Of a stretch of DNA of 64,000 nt, positions 44,401 to 54,798 are shown piece by piece. The DNA is from Endocalyx cinctus (taxonomy: Eukaryota > Ascomycota > Sordariomycetes > Amphisphaeriales > Apiosporaceae). Under the pieces are notes generated by a model. That model ran no database searches. It was not told the DNA's origin and saw nothing but the letters and a program-made list of their open reading frames with translations. Each line of letters begins with the position of its first letter. The stretch's first letter is position 1. A program made the translations under genes and the position numbers. The stretch covers positions 372,001 through 436,000 of the forward strand of contig BCKC01000005.1 of NCBI GenBank assembly GCA_001600455.1, read 5' to 3'.

Positions 44401-45938
44401 GAGGCCGTCGAGCTCAAGAGACAGCAGGAGAACTTCATTGACATAACAAGTCACGAGATGCGTAATCCTTTGAGTGCCATCCTCCAGTGTGCGGACGAGA
44501 TTGCCGGTACGATCACGGCCTACAATGGCTCTGAGTATCCTGAGAGTCTTAAGATAGCATTTGAGGGTTGTTTGGAGGCAGCAAACACAATCACGCTTTG
44601 TGCCAGCCACCAGAAACGGATTGTTGATGATATCCTCACGTTATCTAAATTAGATTCGCAGTTACTCCTAGTGACGCCCGTCGACGTCCAGCCTTTGGCC
44701 GTGGTGCAGCGTGTCCTGAAGATGTTTGAGAGCGAGCTCAATACTAATGGCATCGAACTCAAATTTCAGGTCAAGAATCGCTACCTCGACATGGGAATTG
44801 ACTGGGTTAAGCTTGATCCTTCCAGAATTCTACAAGTGTTGATTAACTTGATGACCAACGCCATCAAGTTTACTCAGGGTCGCAGTCGAAGATCCATCGT
44901 AGTAACGCTAGATGCGTCGAAGGACATATCGGAGAGGACAGACTCTGGCGTGACTTACTTCCAAAGCGATCGATCAGATAAAGAAGATATCACGGATCAG
45001 CCTGAATGGGGCCAGGGTGACAAAATTAATCTTCATTTCTCCGTCCAGGACACCGGCAGGGGCCTGGACGAGCACGAGAGGAAGCTCTTGTTTCAACGCT
45101 TCTCGCAAACTTCCCCCCGGACTCATGTACAATACGGCGGATCAGGTTTGGGACTCTTCATATCCCGAATCTTGACCGAGCTTCAAGGTGGACGAATCGG
45201 TGTTTCTTCGACCAAAGGTGTAGGCAGTACGTTCTCTTTCTTCATCCAGAGTCGAAAAGCGAATAGGCCTATCGAAGAGACCCACAATTTACCCACCGCA
45301 CCCCCGCTCACTCGAGCACCGGGTTCTTCTACGACAATCGAGACGCGACAACCAAAAGTCTCGTCACGACAGCTTGTGAAATCTACCAAGGTCGCCGCGT
45401 CGAAGCCTAGATTCTCGGATGACGGCCGTCGTCTGTTTGACGTTCTCATCGTTGAGGATAACCTAGTGAACCAGAAAGTGCTCCAAAGATCGCTCCGCAA
45501 CGTAGGCAACAACACCAAGGTGGCGAACCACGGTGGCGAAGCGTTGGAGGTGCTGCAGCAGTCCCGTTTCTGGCACGGCAAGGAAGAATCCGGCGATGAT
45601 ATATCCGTCATTCTTATGGATCTGGAGATGCCGGTCATGGACGGCATGACTTGCGCACGCAAGATTCGAGAACTGGAGCGAGAAGGGACGATCGTCAGCC
45701 ATATCCCAATTATCGCGGTCACAGCGTACGCAAGGCCGGAGCAAATCGAGAATGCAAAGGCCGCGGGAGTTGTAAGTAGAGAGATGCAATTGAAACGCCC
45801 CCGTTTTCAGATGGTTTGAGCTAATTTCATATCCAGGACGATGTTATTTCCAAACCGTTCCGGATGCCCGAACTAATTCCTAGAATCGAACAACTAGTCG
45901 ATACACACACACCATTTGTTGAGCCTTCGGTTGCATGA
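41461..45938 (+). CDS. Hybrid histidine kinase with PAS domains and receiver
   Basis: Exon 1 (41461-45771) and exon 2 (45837-45938) join in phase 0 through a GTAAGT..TCCAG intron, giving 1470 residues. Without the splice the receiver would lose its conserved Lys. Layout: ~270 poorly conserved residues; a PAS-like segment (about 255-365); a second sensor region starting 'DWASTPLGPIEDWSTELR' (about 480-610); a third, GAF-like region (about 640-800); a PAS domain ('APVGMFIADHLGQFVYCNDMWW', about 860-980); HisKA with H998 in 'DITSHEMRNPLSA'; HATPase_c with 'LMTNAIKFT', 'DTGRGL' and 'GSGLGLF'; and a receiver with D1387 in 'LMDLEMPVMDG' and K1443 in 'ISKPF'. The kinase should autophosphorylate on His, pass phosphate to Asp, and then to a phosphotransfer protein such as Ypd1. 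No membrane helix is seen, so it is probably cytosolic. The fungal HK class is not assigned. Confidence 0.9.
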
Positions 45939-47223
45939 TATATTTATTACATTGCCTTTTTTAAGATACCTCACATCTCATCGCAAGTAGACAGTTGTCT
46001 GATTCATTCTCGGAGGCGCTCACTTTAAAACGTGCCTGTTCACTGCGATTGTTTTTTTTTTTTTTCTTTCTGTTTTTCGCAAGTAGAAATTTGTCCCTCA
46101 TACTCTTTTATTATCCACTTGTTTCATTTACAAGATGGTTTCGTCGTTTTTCTTCTTTTTTCTCTCTCCATTTTCTGGCGAGGCGTTCTGGGCTGGATCG
46201 ATCGATCGATCCATGGACTACGGATGGGTATTTGATTTGAAAGGATGGGAATAGGATGGTTCATAAAACAGGGGGGGGGCAAGGGAAGGTCTTTTTTTTT
46301 CCTGGTCTCAACGGATGGCGGGTTTTACTTTTTTTGATCACAACGAATGTCATGAAACTTCATAGATATGTGAGGTATATCTCACATTAAGAAGAAGAAG
46401 AAAAAGGCGTGGTCACCTGCTCTTATACAGCATAGTTATTAATGGCAGCCTCACCTTAGGTGGGCTAAAAAAAGAAGAAAACTACTGGCTTTAACGGTAG
46501 ATGAAGGTTATTATTACTACCTACTACCACCATTACTATTATTATTACTACATTAATAGCTCGGGTTGTGGGTGAATATAATGATATTCTTTATCATGCT
46601 TATTTTCTTTACTGAGGAGATTGGTGAGATGAACTTATTGTAGTAGGCCAGGCAATTAGGGTGCTGAAGTATTTCCTAAGCCGTTTGTAGCATCCAAGGG
46701 ACAGTTATTTTCCAGTAATAATGGTCTGTATTAAGATTCTACGCTGATACTGGAATTGGTTACAGAGGGAAATGAGTCCGGGAAATATACAAAATACAAA
46801 ATTTGGTGACGAAATTCCTGACTCTTTTGGACAATGAAAATGCGTATGCGTATAGCGAATTATATGATAATAGTGAAGTATTATATCATAGAGACCCACT
46901 AAACTAAGCCGGCATTGACTCATCATCTTCAGCGACGCGGTTCTACCTGGAATCGCGGGTTGGATGTAGTTTTAATTAACTACTCTTACTTGTTAGACTT
47001 TTGTATTTCTGTTTTCTGTCTTAATGATATTATATATAAAAAGAGTTGAAATAGTTTTTCTGAAGATGCTATTTCTGGGTGGCATCGACATGTTTCCTTA
47101 TACGAACAAGAACCTTTGAATATACGAAAGGTCGTAACCTCTCTCCCCAACGTCGTATTACCAATAATATAATACTACCCCGTCCCCGAACGATTTTGAC
47201 CCGCGCACGAGCTCCGAAAAACC
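45939..47223. other. Intergenic, histidine kinase to rad2
   Basis: AT-rich with T, A and G tracts (G9 near 46271). Holds the kinase 3' UTR and rad2 promoter. Open frames are short and unconvincing. Confidence 0.6.
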
Positions 47224-50200
47224 ATGGGTGTAAACGGCCTATGGACCGTCATCCAACCGTGCGCGCGACCGACGAACCTCGCGACCCTGAACCGCAAGCG
47301 GCTCGCCGTCGACGCCTCCATATGGATCTACCAGTTCCTCAAGGCCGTGCGCGACAAGGAGGGCAACGCGCTCCGCAACTCCCACGTCGTCGGCTTCTTC
47401 CGCCGCATATGCAAGCTGCTCTGGTTCGGGATCCGTCCGGTCTTCGTCTTCGACGGCGGCGCCCCGGCCCTCAAGCGCCAGACGATCACGGGCCGGAAGC
47501 GCAGGCGCGAGGGCCGGCGCGAGGATGCCGTGCGTACCGCCGGGAAGCTGCTCGCCGTGCAGATGCAGCGCGTCGCCGAGGAGGAGGAGGAGAAGCGGAG
47601 GAGGAAGGCGCAGTTAGAGAAGGAAGGGAATAGGACGAGGAGACGTGAGGATGAGGAGAAAGAAGAGGAGGAAATCCCGGACGCGGCTAACCTCGTCTAC
47701 GTCGACGAGCTGGGCCTGAACCAGCGGGAGAAGATGAAAGGCAGGCAGTTCTTCAAGCAAGACGCGTACCACCTGCCCGAGATGCAAGGCGGGATCGAGG
47801 GGATGGGCCGGCCCGAGGATCCGCGGATCATGAGCGTCGAGGAGCTCGAGGAGTACGCGCGGCAGTTCCACACGGGCGAGGATATCAACCTGTACGATTT
47901 CAGCAAGATCGACTTCGAGGGCGAATTCTTCAAAAACCTGCCGCCCGCCGATCGGTACAACATCCTCAACGCCGCGAGGCTCAGGAGCCGGCTGAGGATG
48001 GGGCTGACCAAGGAGCAGCTCGACGTCATGTTCCCGGATCGGATGGCCTTCTCGAGGTTTCAGATCGAGCGGGTGAAAGAGAGAAACCACCTGACGCAGA
48101 GGTTGATGAAAGAGGCCGGCATGACGGGGACAGACCTCACCTTGGGCGGGAACGGGCGGATCGCGGGAGAGAGAGATCGGGAATATATCCTGGTCAAAAA
48201 CGAGGGCGCCGAGGGAGGGTGGGCTCTCGGCGTCGTCAGCAAGGAGAAAGATCTCGGCGAAAGGCATAAACCTATCGACGTCGACGCCCTGGATATCCAG
48301 TACCAGGCCAAAGACGAGGACGAGGAGTGGGAAGACGACGGGGCGTTCGAAGATGTACCCATCGAGGGATTGAACCGCTTGCCCAGGGTCGCCGATCACC
48401 CTGGCGCTGCGGCTGCTCAGAGGTACGCCGCGCGGAGGGAGTGGTTGGACGAGGCCGGGTTGGAAAATGACTTCGACGAGAATGCCGCCGTGAACGAGGA
48501 TGAGGATTCTCTTTTCGTCGCCGACGACCAAGCAGCGATGATAGATAGTCTGTTTGAGGCGCGAGGAGATGAGAGGATACTCCAAGATGAGGAAGAGGAC
48601 TTGAACCGCGCTATCGCGATGTCTTTGAAGAACCAACATGGAATAGATCCGACGCGGGAAGAGGAGGATGACGAAGACCAAGAATTTGAGGACGTCCCCG
48701 CTCCTGAGTGGACGCAAAAGGCGGTTGAGCAGCCCAGATCAGTTGCTGCAACAAGTGGTAGTCAGATCGCGCATATCGTTAATCGGAGAGCGAATGCGGC
48801 GGTGCCAAAACGTCGAGGAAGTAACGCGAGTAGCGATAGCGACGTTGATTTGCAGGCCGCGCTGTCTAAGGCGAAGAAACATAAAACTCCGATCTCGAAG
48901 CCACGGCCAGCACCCGTCGTTCCTAACGTCAAGAATCCGTTTGGAGGTCCTTTACCTTTCGAGAAGCTAGACTGGAAGTCAAGTATCTTTGGGAAAAAGA
49001 AAGAGGACCCACCTCCTGCGGCCAATCCTGATAACGGCGGAGGCTTTCTGCCTGAGTCCGGTGAAACAGAAAACTTAGACGGGGGTTTCATAAACGAGGC
49101 TGAGGAGGACGATGCCCCCCGGCCGCTACCTCCCTGGATGATGCAAGATGAATCAGATATCCGCGAGACCTTGAGGGCTCAGCGGGAGCGTGAGAACGAA
49201 ATTAATGAGGAGGATAGAGAAGCTGCCCTCGCGGAAGAGAGGCGACGACGAAATGAGGCGGTTATAGAAATAGAATCCTCGGACAGTGGCAACGATAGCG
49301 ATGTCGAGTTGATCGAAGCTCCCCTTCCAACTCGTCAAAGGATTCCAAGTCCGGCAAAGGGATCGGATGAAATAAGCCAAATGTCGCCAGAAAAGTCGGC
49401 CGAGAGCGACCCTTTTATTAATACTAATGATGAGAATCCTGCACCTGACTCGTCTGATCCCAAAGGCGACCAAGAAAGAATGTCTTCTCCGGAACCAGAC
49501 TTTGAAGAGGTCGAGATATTACAACCACCAAATGAAACGACTAATACCAATGATACTACTACACGAACTGAGTCGCTAGAACCAGTATTTGAAGATGTTA
49601 CGGAGGTTACGTCAGCGACGAGGCAATCCGAAATACCCGAGCCTCCTGTCGAAAATGCTGAAACCGCTGGGGATGATCTTTTTGCCGATGCCGAGTTTGA
49701 CGACGAATTCAGCGATCCCGAAGAGGAGGAACTTCTCGCGCAAATGGCGGAAGAAGCCGAAGAACACGCGCGATTCGCTAGTCAGCTAAACAATAAATCG
49801 GAAAGGGAGAATCGCGAGGCTTACGAACGAGAGCTCAAAGCACTACGCACTCAGCAGAGGAAAGATCGCAGAGATGCGGATGAAGTCACGCAAGTCATGA
49901 TCACCGAGTGTCAAGCTCTGCTGCGATATTTTGGTATTCCCTATATCACAGCGCCCATGGAAGCCGAGGCTCAGTGCGCCGAGCTTGTGAAGTTGGGTCT
50001 TGTTGATGGAATAGTCACGGACGACTCGGATATTTTCTTATTTGGTGGCACTCGTGTTTACAAAAACATGTTTAACAGCAACAAATTCGTAGAGTGTTAT
50101 CTCGGCACAGACCTTGAGAAAGAACTCTCCCTCTCTCGCGAACAGCTTATCTCCATCGCCCAGCTACTAGGGTCCGATTACACCGAAGGCTTACCGGGAG

Positions 50201-51021
50201 TCGGACCCGTCACCGCGGTCGAGATCCTCTCCGAGTTTCCCGGCCGGGAAGGGCTCGCGAAGTTCTGCGAATGGTGGCAGGACATCCAGACGCACAACCG
50301 ACCCAAGGAAGCCGACCAAGCCTCGACGTTCCGGCGGAAATTCCGCAAGTCCCAAGGCGCCAAGCTGTTCCTCCCGCCGGGGTTCCCGAGCCCGGCCGTG
50401 TTCGAGGCGTACCTGAACCCGGAGGTCGACAGCACGGCGGAGCAGTTCCAATGGGGCGTCCCGGACGTCGAGGGCCTGCGGCAGTTCCTCATGAGCACGA
50501 TCGGCTGGAGCCAGGAGCGCACGGACGAGGTCCTCGTCCCCGTCGTGAGGGATATGAACCGTCGGGACGCCGAGGGTACCCAGAGCAACATCACGCGGTT
50601 CTTCGAGGGGACCGTCGGCGCGGGCGCGAAGAGGAAGGAGGCGTTCGCGCCGAGGCAGAAGGTCGTCGGGAGTAAGCGCATGACGGCCGCGGTCGATAGG
50701 CTGAGGAAGAGGGCTAACGGCCGAGATATTCCGGAGGCGGGAGTTGATGGCGAGGTCGTCGTCGAGGAGGACGAGAACCTCGCGCCGCTTACGGCGAGTA
50801 CGTCTGCGAGGAAACGGAAAGCGGATAAGACCGTGGTGGTGGAAGATGATGATGAGGAGGAAGATAACGACGATGATAACGATGATAATGATTATAGCGT
50901 TCAGGGAAGTAGGAAGAAAAGATCTACTGCTGCTGCTGCTGGTACTAAAGGAAAGGGTAAAGGTAAGGGAAAGGGAAAGGGAACGGGTCAAAATAAGAGA
51001 GCTAAGGCGTCTGCTGCGTAA
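47224..51021 (+). CDS. rad2: Rad2/XPG structure-specific endonuclease (nucleotide excision repair)
   Basis: The 1265-residue intronless protein starts 'MGVNGLWTVIQPCARP', the XPG N-region (1-~100), in which the N-terminal Met-Gly is part of the fold. A long acidic spacer follows, containing a UIM-like element ('DLNRAIAMSL', about 460-470). The XPG-I region begins near residue 895, with the catalytic acidic cluster in 'PMEAEAQC' (E913, E915) and 'VTDDSDIFLFGG'. It leads into the helix-hairpin-helix ('LPGVGPVTAVEIL'). A PIP box, Q-S-N-I-T-R-F-F (1120-1127), should bind PCNA. The tail is acidic, then Lys-Gly rich. The enzyme makes the 3' incision at damage bubbles with TFIIH in the nucleus. The spacer makes it longer than yeast Rad2 (about 1031 residues) and close to human XPG (about 1186). 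Confidence 0.95.
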   Translation: MGVNGLWTVIQPCARPTNLATLNRKRLAVDASIWIYQFLKAVRDKEGNALRNSHVVGFFRRICKLLWFGIRPVFVFDGGAPALKRQTITGRKRRREGRREDAVRTAGKLLAVQMQRVAEEEEEKRRRKAQLEKEGNRTRRREDEEKEEEEIPDAANLVYVDELGLNQREKMKGRQFFKQDAYHLPEMQGGIEGMGRPEDPRIMSVEELEEYARQFHTGEDINLYDFSKIDFEGEFFKNLPPADRYNILNAARLRSRLRMGLTKEQLDVMFPDRMAFSRFQIERVKERNHLTQRLMKEAGMTGTDLTLGGNGRIAGERDREYILVKNEGAEGGWALGVVSKEKDLGERHKPIDVDALDIQYQAKDEDEEWEDDGAFEDVPIEGLNRLPRVADHPGAAAAQRYAARREWLDEAGLENDFDENAAVNEDEDSLFVADDQAAMIDSLFEARGDERILQDEEEDLNRAIAMSLKNQHGIDPTREEEDDEDQEFEDVPAPEWTQKAVEQPRSVAATSGSQIAHIVNRRANAAVPKRRGSNASSDSDVDLQAALSKAKKHKTPISKPRPAPVVPNVKNPFGGPLPFEKLDWKSSIFGKKKEDPPPAANPDNGGGFLPESGETENLDGGFINEAEEDDAPRPLPPWMMQDESDIRETLRAQRERENEINEEDREAALAEERRRRNEAVIEIESSDSGNDSDVELIEAPLPTRQRIPSPAKGSDEISQMSPEKSAESDPFINTNDENPAPDSSDPKGDQERMSSPEPDFEEVEILQPPNETTNTNDTTTRTESLEPVFEDVTEVTSATRQSEIPEPPVENAETAGDDLFADAEFDDEFSDPEEEELLAQMAEEAEEHARFASQLNNKSERENREAYERELKALRTQQRKDRRDADEVTQVMITECQALLRYFGIPYITAPMEAEAQCAELVKLGLVDGIVTDDSDIFLFGGTRVYKNMFNSNKFVECYLGTDLEKELSLSREQLISIAQLLGSDYTEGLPGVGPVTAVEILSEFPGREGLAKFCEWWQDIQTHNRPKEADQASTFRRKFRKSQGAKLFLPPGFPSPAVFEAYLNPEVDSTAEQFQWGVPDVEGLRQFLMSTIGWSQERTDEVLVPVVRDMNRRDAEGTQSNITRFFEGTVGAGAKRKEAFAPRQKVVGSKRMTAAVDRLRKRANGRDIPEAGVDGEVVVEEDENLAPLTASTSARKRKADKTVVVEDDDEEEDNDDDNDDNDYSVQGSRKKRSTAAAAGTKGKGKGKGKGKGTGQNKRAKASAA

Positions 51022-52105
51022 GGATTATATTATATATTATAAATAGGCTCGAGTTTCCCGATGGCTTATAACGTCGAGGTCGTATCTGGGAAAAGATACT
51101 TCGAGAGATATCACGGTTTGTATAGTATAGTATAAATGTAAGATCACAATCACCCAGACTAATCAATCCATCAATTCTTTTTACTGGATAAAGTAAAATA
51201 TTATCTTTGATTTGAACAGCCAAACGTTACTATCATTATTTATTTGATCATAAAAAGCTCTTCACTATTGATATATTTATATAGATAGATAGATAGATGA
51301 ACAGATAGGCATAACAGTATAGAAGACAGTAATCAATCATTCATAAAAGGATTTAAAATTTTCAAAATATGCACCCGCCGTCATTCCTTTCATTTCCCTT
51401 TCCTTGCTTGCTTTCTTTCTTCCCACTCCCTATTGTTTTTTTTTTCTCTTTCCCTCTCGCGAAGGTTATAATATAAGAACTATAAAAAAAAAGAATCCTC
51501 AAAAAAGAAAACGAGAAGGAGGAAAAAAGGTCCTGAAAACGCCATACGCTTCCGAAGAGAGAGGGGGGGAAAGGGGGAGGAAGATAAGTCGTTCATTAAT
51601 AAAATAGGGGGAAAAGTAGGAGACAAGAAGAAAAAAAAAGACAATATCTCATAATCGTTTCCTCGTACTTCTTTTTTTTTTTTTTTTTTTGTCGTGTTGT
51701 CGCTTTCTTTCTTTTTTTGGTTCTTTTTGATGGAGAGAGGAAGATTGAATAAGGGGGTGGAAAATAATAATAATAGATAATAAATAAATAATTCGGGAAA
51801 GGGGGTATCAACATATCCCATACATCTGTCTGTCCGTCTTTTCTTGATGGAGAGAGGAGGGGATAGGATAGGTATAGGTTACGCAAGAAAAAGAGACAAA
51901 CGACTTTGATTTCTTCTCGTTCTTCATTTTTTTTCATCTCTTTGTTTTTCATGTGTTTCATTTCATGAACTCCATTCGTAAAATAATCATAAACTCTGCT
52001 TTTCTTTTCTTTTCTTCTTTTTTCTTCTCTCCCCTCAAGAGAGTTTGGAGAAACTTGGGGAAATCGTATTATTTCAATAATGACCAAAAAAAAAACATTA
52101 ATTGA
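51022..52105. other. Convergent spacer, rad2 to seven-exon gene
   Basis: A/T-rich with long purine or pyrimidine runs (for example T18 near 51673-51690) and a GATA tetranucleotide run near 51285-51297. The frames seen are products of the skew. No gene called. Confidence 0.6.
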
Positions 52106-54798
52106 TTAAACAGCGATGCCGAGATTCTTCCTCGCCTCGGCCTCTTCCAGATGGAAGCCGAAGACGAGCTTGAACAGGTCCCGGAGGAAGACGTATTGAC
52201 CGGACCTCAATATCATCCAGTTCACGCTCTTAGCCACGTCGGTAGCCAGCACGCGCTTCCCCCTAGGCGGCAGCGACGAGGCTTGTCGGAGGGACATATC
52301 CGCGCCCACCAGACTTTTGTAGTTTTGCAAAAGCGTCGCATGCGACGCCAACGAGCCGAAGGAGCCCGTCGGCAGGGATTTAACGAAGGCCTGCAGGGAG
52401 TGGCCGTCGTTACCGCCGCCGTCTCGCGAGAACCCTACGTTCATAGCGGCTTTGAGGATCAGCGCTTTGACCCGGACGACGTTGACGTCTTCGGCGGCCG
52501 TCGCCGTCGTGGCCGTGCTCGAGGTCCGCTGGCTGCTCTGCGAGTAGCTCGACAAGTTGGACGCGCTGCTGGACCAGCGTCCGCCGCGGTTGCTGTCCGT
52601 CCCGAGGACCAGGATGTTAGGCACCGTCGGGGACTCGTTGTCGGGGGATATGGGCGTGTCCTCGAACTCGGTCACGGGCGTCTCGGGGACGACGGGGGTA
52701 GTAGCGTCGGGGACGAGGGTTTTCCTAGGTTTCGTCGAATCTCCTCCTATTCCATTACTACCGGCACCACCGGCACCATTCAAGTCTCCCCTTTTCGCGC
52801 TATCCCGCTTCATCGAGCGGTTCGACTGCCGACTAGCGCGCCCGTCCAGCATATCGACGCCGTTCCCGCCGCCGCCGCCGTACCCGACGAAACTGCCGGC
52901 GTGGCTCGGCCGCGGCGTGCCCCGATCGGGCCGGATCTGCTGGGTCCAGCCGGCGCGGAAGATGTCGCAGAGCTCCCAGCAGGCCTGCACGGCGGAGCCG
53001 AGGAGGTCCTCGTCCGGGGCGCGCCCGGCCCGCCGGTTCTGCCGCAGGCTGAAGAGCATCTCGGCGAGGGCCCAGCAGGCGCGCAGGAGGGAGTCGGTCT
53101 CCTCGCCTAGCTCGCTGCGCTGCTTCATGAGCCGGTGGCATAAGGTGATGTAGAAGTCGAGGGTACGTTCCCGGAAGGCTTCCGGGAGGTTCCGGCTGTC
53201 TTGGGCGCTGTATAAGCTGGGGGGAGGGAGGGGGATCGTTAGCGAAAGGGAAGAAAAAGAAAGAAAGAAAGAACTTTCTTAACTTACTGGTTGTTCAGTT
53301 CAAAGCTCACGCGCAGGACCGAATCGGCGATCTGATCCTGACGCGTGCGCACATCGAAGAGCGACTGGCAAAAGTCCCGGCACAGGTCCAAGTTGGTGCG
53401 GACGTCGTCGGGCTCGTCGCGGTTATCGTACAGGCGCTGGCATAGCCGCCAGCACGACTTCCACGCCTTCTCGTGACCGTCGGGTGTTTCGGACGTGCTG
53501 AAGACGCGCTCCCGGTGGTGCGTGCTGAGGCTGGCCAACGTGTTGCACAGGGTCCAGCACTCCTGCAGCGCCGTTTTTAGCGACTTGATCTCGAGGTCCT
53601 CGTGGTTCTCTTCCGGTCGGATCGGCGTGCTGTACTCTTCGTCATCGGACCCGTCCATTTCAGGCTCACCATCCGTTTCAGGCTCCTTAGATTCCAGAAT
53701 TACTGTATCGTCAGAGAAAAAAAAGAGAGAAAAGTTAGCGAGAGCTCTTATTTCATTTCGAATTGAAGCGTGATCACTCACACTCGAGGCTGCTGCTGCT
53801 GCTCGAGCGTATCCTCGAATGGTCGCTCATCATGTTTTGAACGTCTTGAAGATTCTGGGCTCTCGGTGTTGCGCTGTCGATGCTAAACCTCACGGGTTTC
53901 ACGTTTGTAGATATAGGAGGCGGCGTGGGCAGCGCGGGAGACTTTGCCTACGTGATCTGGTTAGCTTGGTTTCCAGCGCGATTGCTTGAACTTTGATTAC
54001 TTTAGATGAATGGATATTGGCCGAAGTCACGATGATATCTGCCGGTTTGGGTGATGTCTTTGGCGACGACTTTTGTGAGCTCGAACCCGATCTCGAACCC
54101 GATGCCTTCGATGTTGTGTCGGAAGTGGTCTACGATGATTCCTTTAGCTAAAAGATCGGATCACGAACACCCTCTCCGCTTTCCGTCTCTCATACTCACC
54201 CAGGTTTGATAATTTTCGGGCGCATGTATAACAGAGATAGATTCTTCCGCTACGCTCTGTCGTAAATGATCGGGAACGTTGGTCTTTAGCATCAGCAGCT
54301 AAACTTTTAGTCAGCAAAAGACTGCTGCGAAAAAAAAAATATTATATGTAGCTATCGATGGCCACCAACCTGTGATTGACGCTCGGGATTGACGCTGCCG
54401 GATGGCGACCCGACCTCGTCTGATGCTTCGTCGTCGATTTCCGTTACTTCGGTTCCTACAGATGTGACGGGGGAAGGGCCGACGATGTCGCTCGGGCTCA
54501 TCAGATAGTGATGACCCACGGATGAAGACCGATTCGGGATGGCCGAGGAAGGACGGAGGGAGTTTGACTCAACCGAACCAGTTGACCTAATAGAAAATAC
54601 CATCAGCATCGGACAGGAGAACGGAACGCGACACGGGAAGGGGGGGAGTAGGACGAAGAGGAAGAGGACTTACATTGGACGGAACTGCGGTCGCATTGCC
54701 GGCGAGTCAGGTGAAGAGACGGACATATCGGAATGGGGCGAAAAGGGAGATATTATACTACTCCCCGTTGACGATCTGAGCGGAGCCTCCAGGGCCAT
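52106..54798 (-). CDS. Seven-exon protein of unknown function with helical Cys/Trp core
   Basis: Exons on the minus strand: 54798-54674, 54586-54370, 54298-54200, 54129-54001, 53947-53782, 53702-53288 and 53216-52106. All introns are GT..AG (53-87 bp) and the reading frame is continuous, giving 753 residues. The first ~250 residues are Ser/Pro-rich and probably disordered, with many SP and TP sites. Residues about 275-460 form a helical core with repeated Leu-Cys-Trp patterns ('LQECWTLCNTLASL', 'SCWRLCQRLYDN', 'NLDLCRDFCQSLFDV', 'ACWALAEMLFSLRQ'). A Gly/Ser-rich linker and a conserved C-terminal helical domain (about 620-753) follow. No catalytic motif, signal peptide or membrane segment is visible. 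It is typical of conserved but uncharacterised filamentous-fungal proteins; I cannot attach a family name with confidence. Confidence 0.78.
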
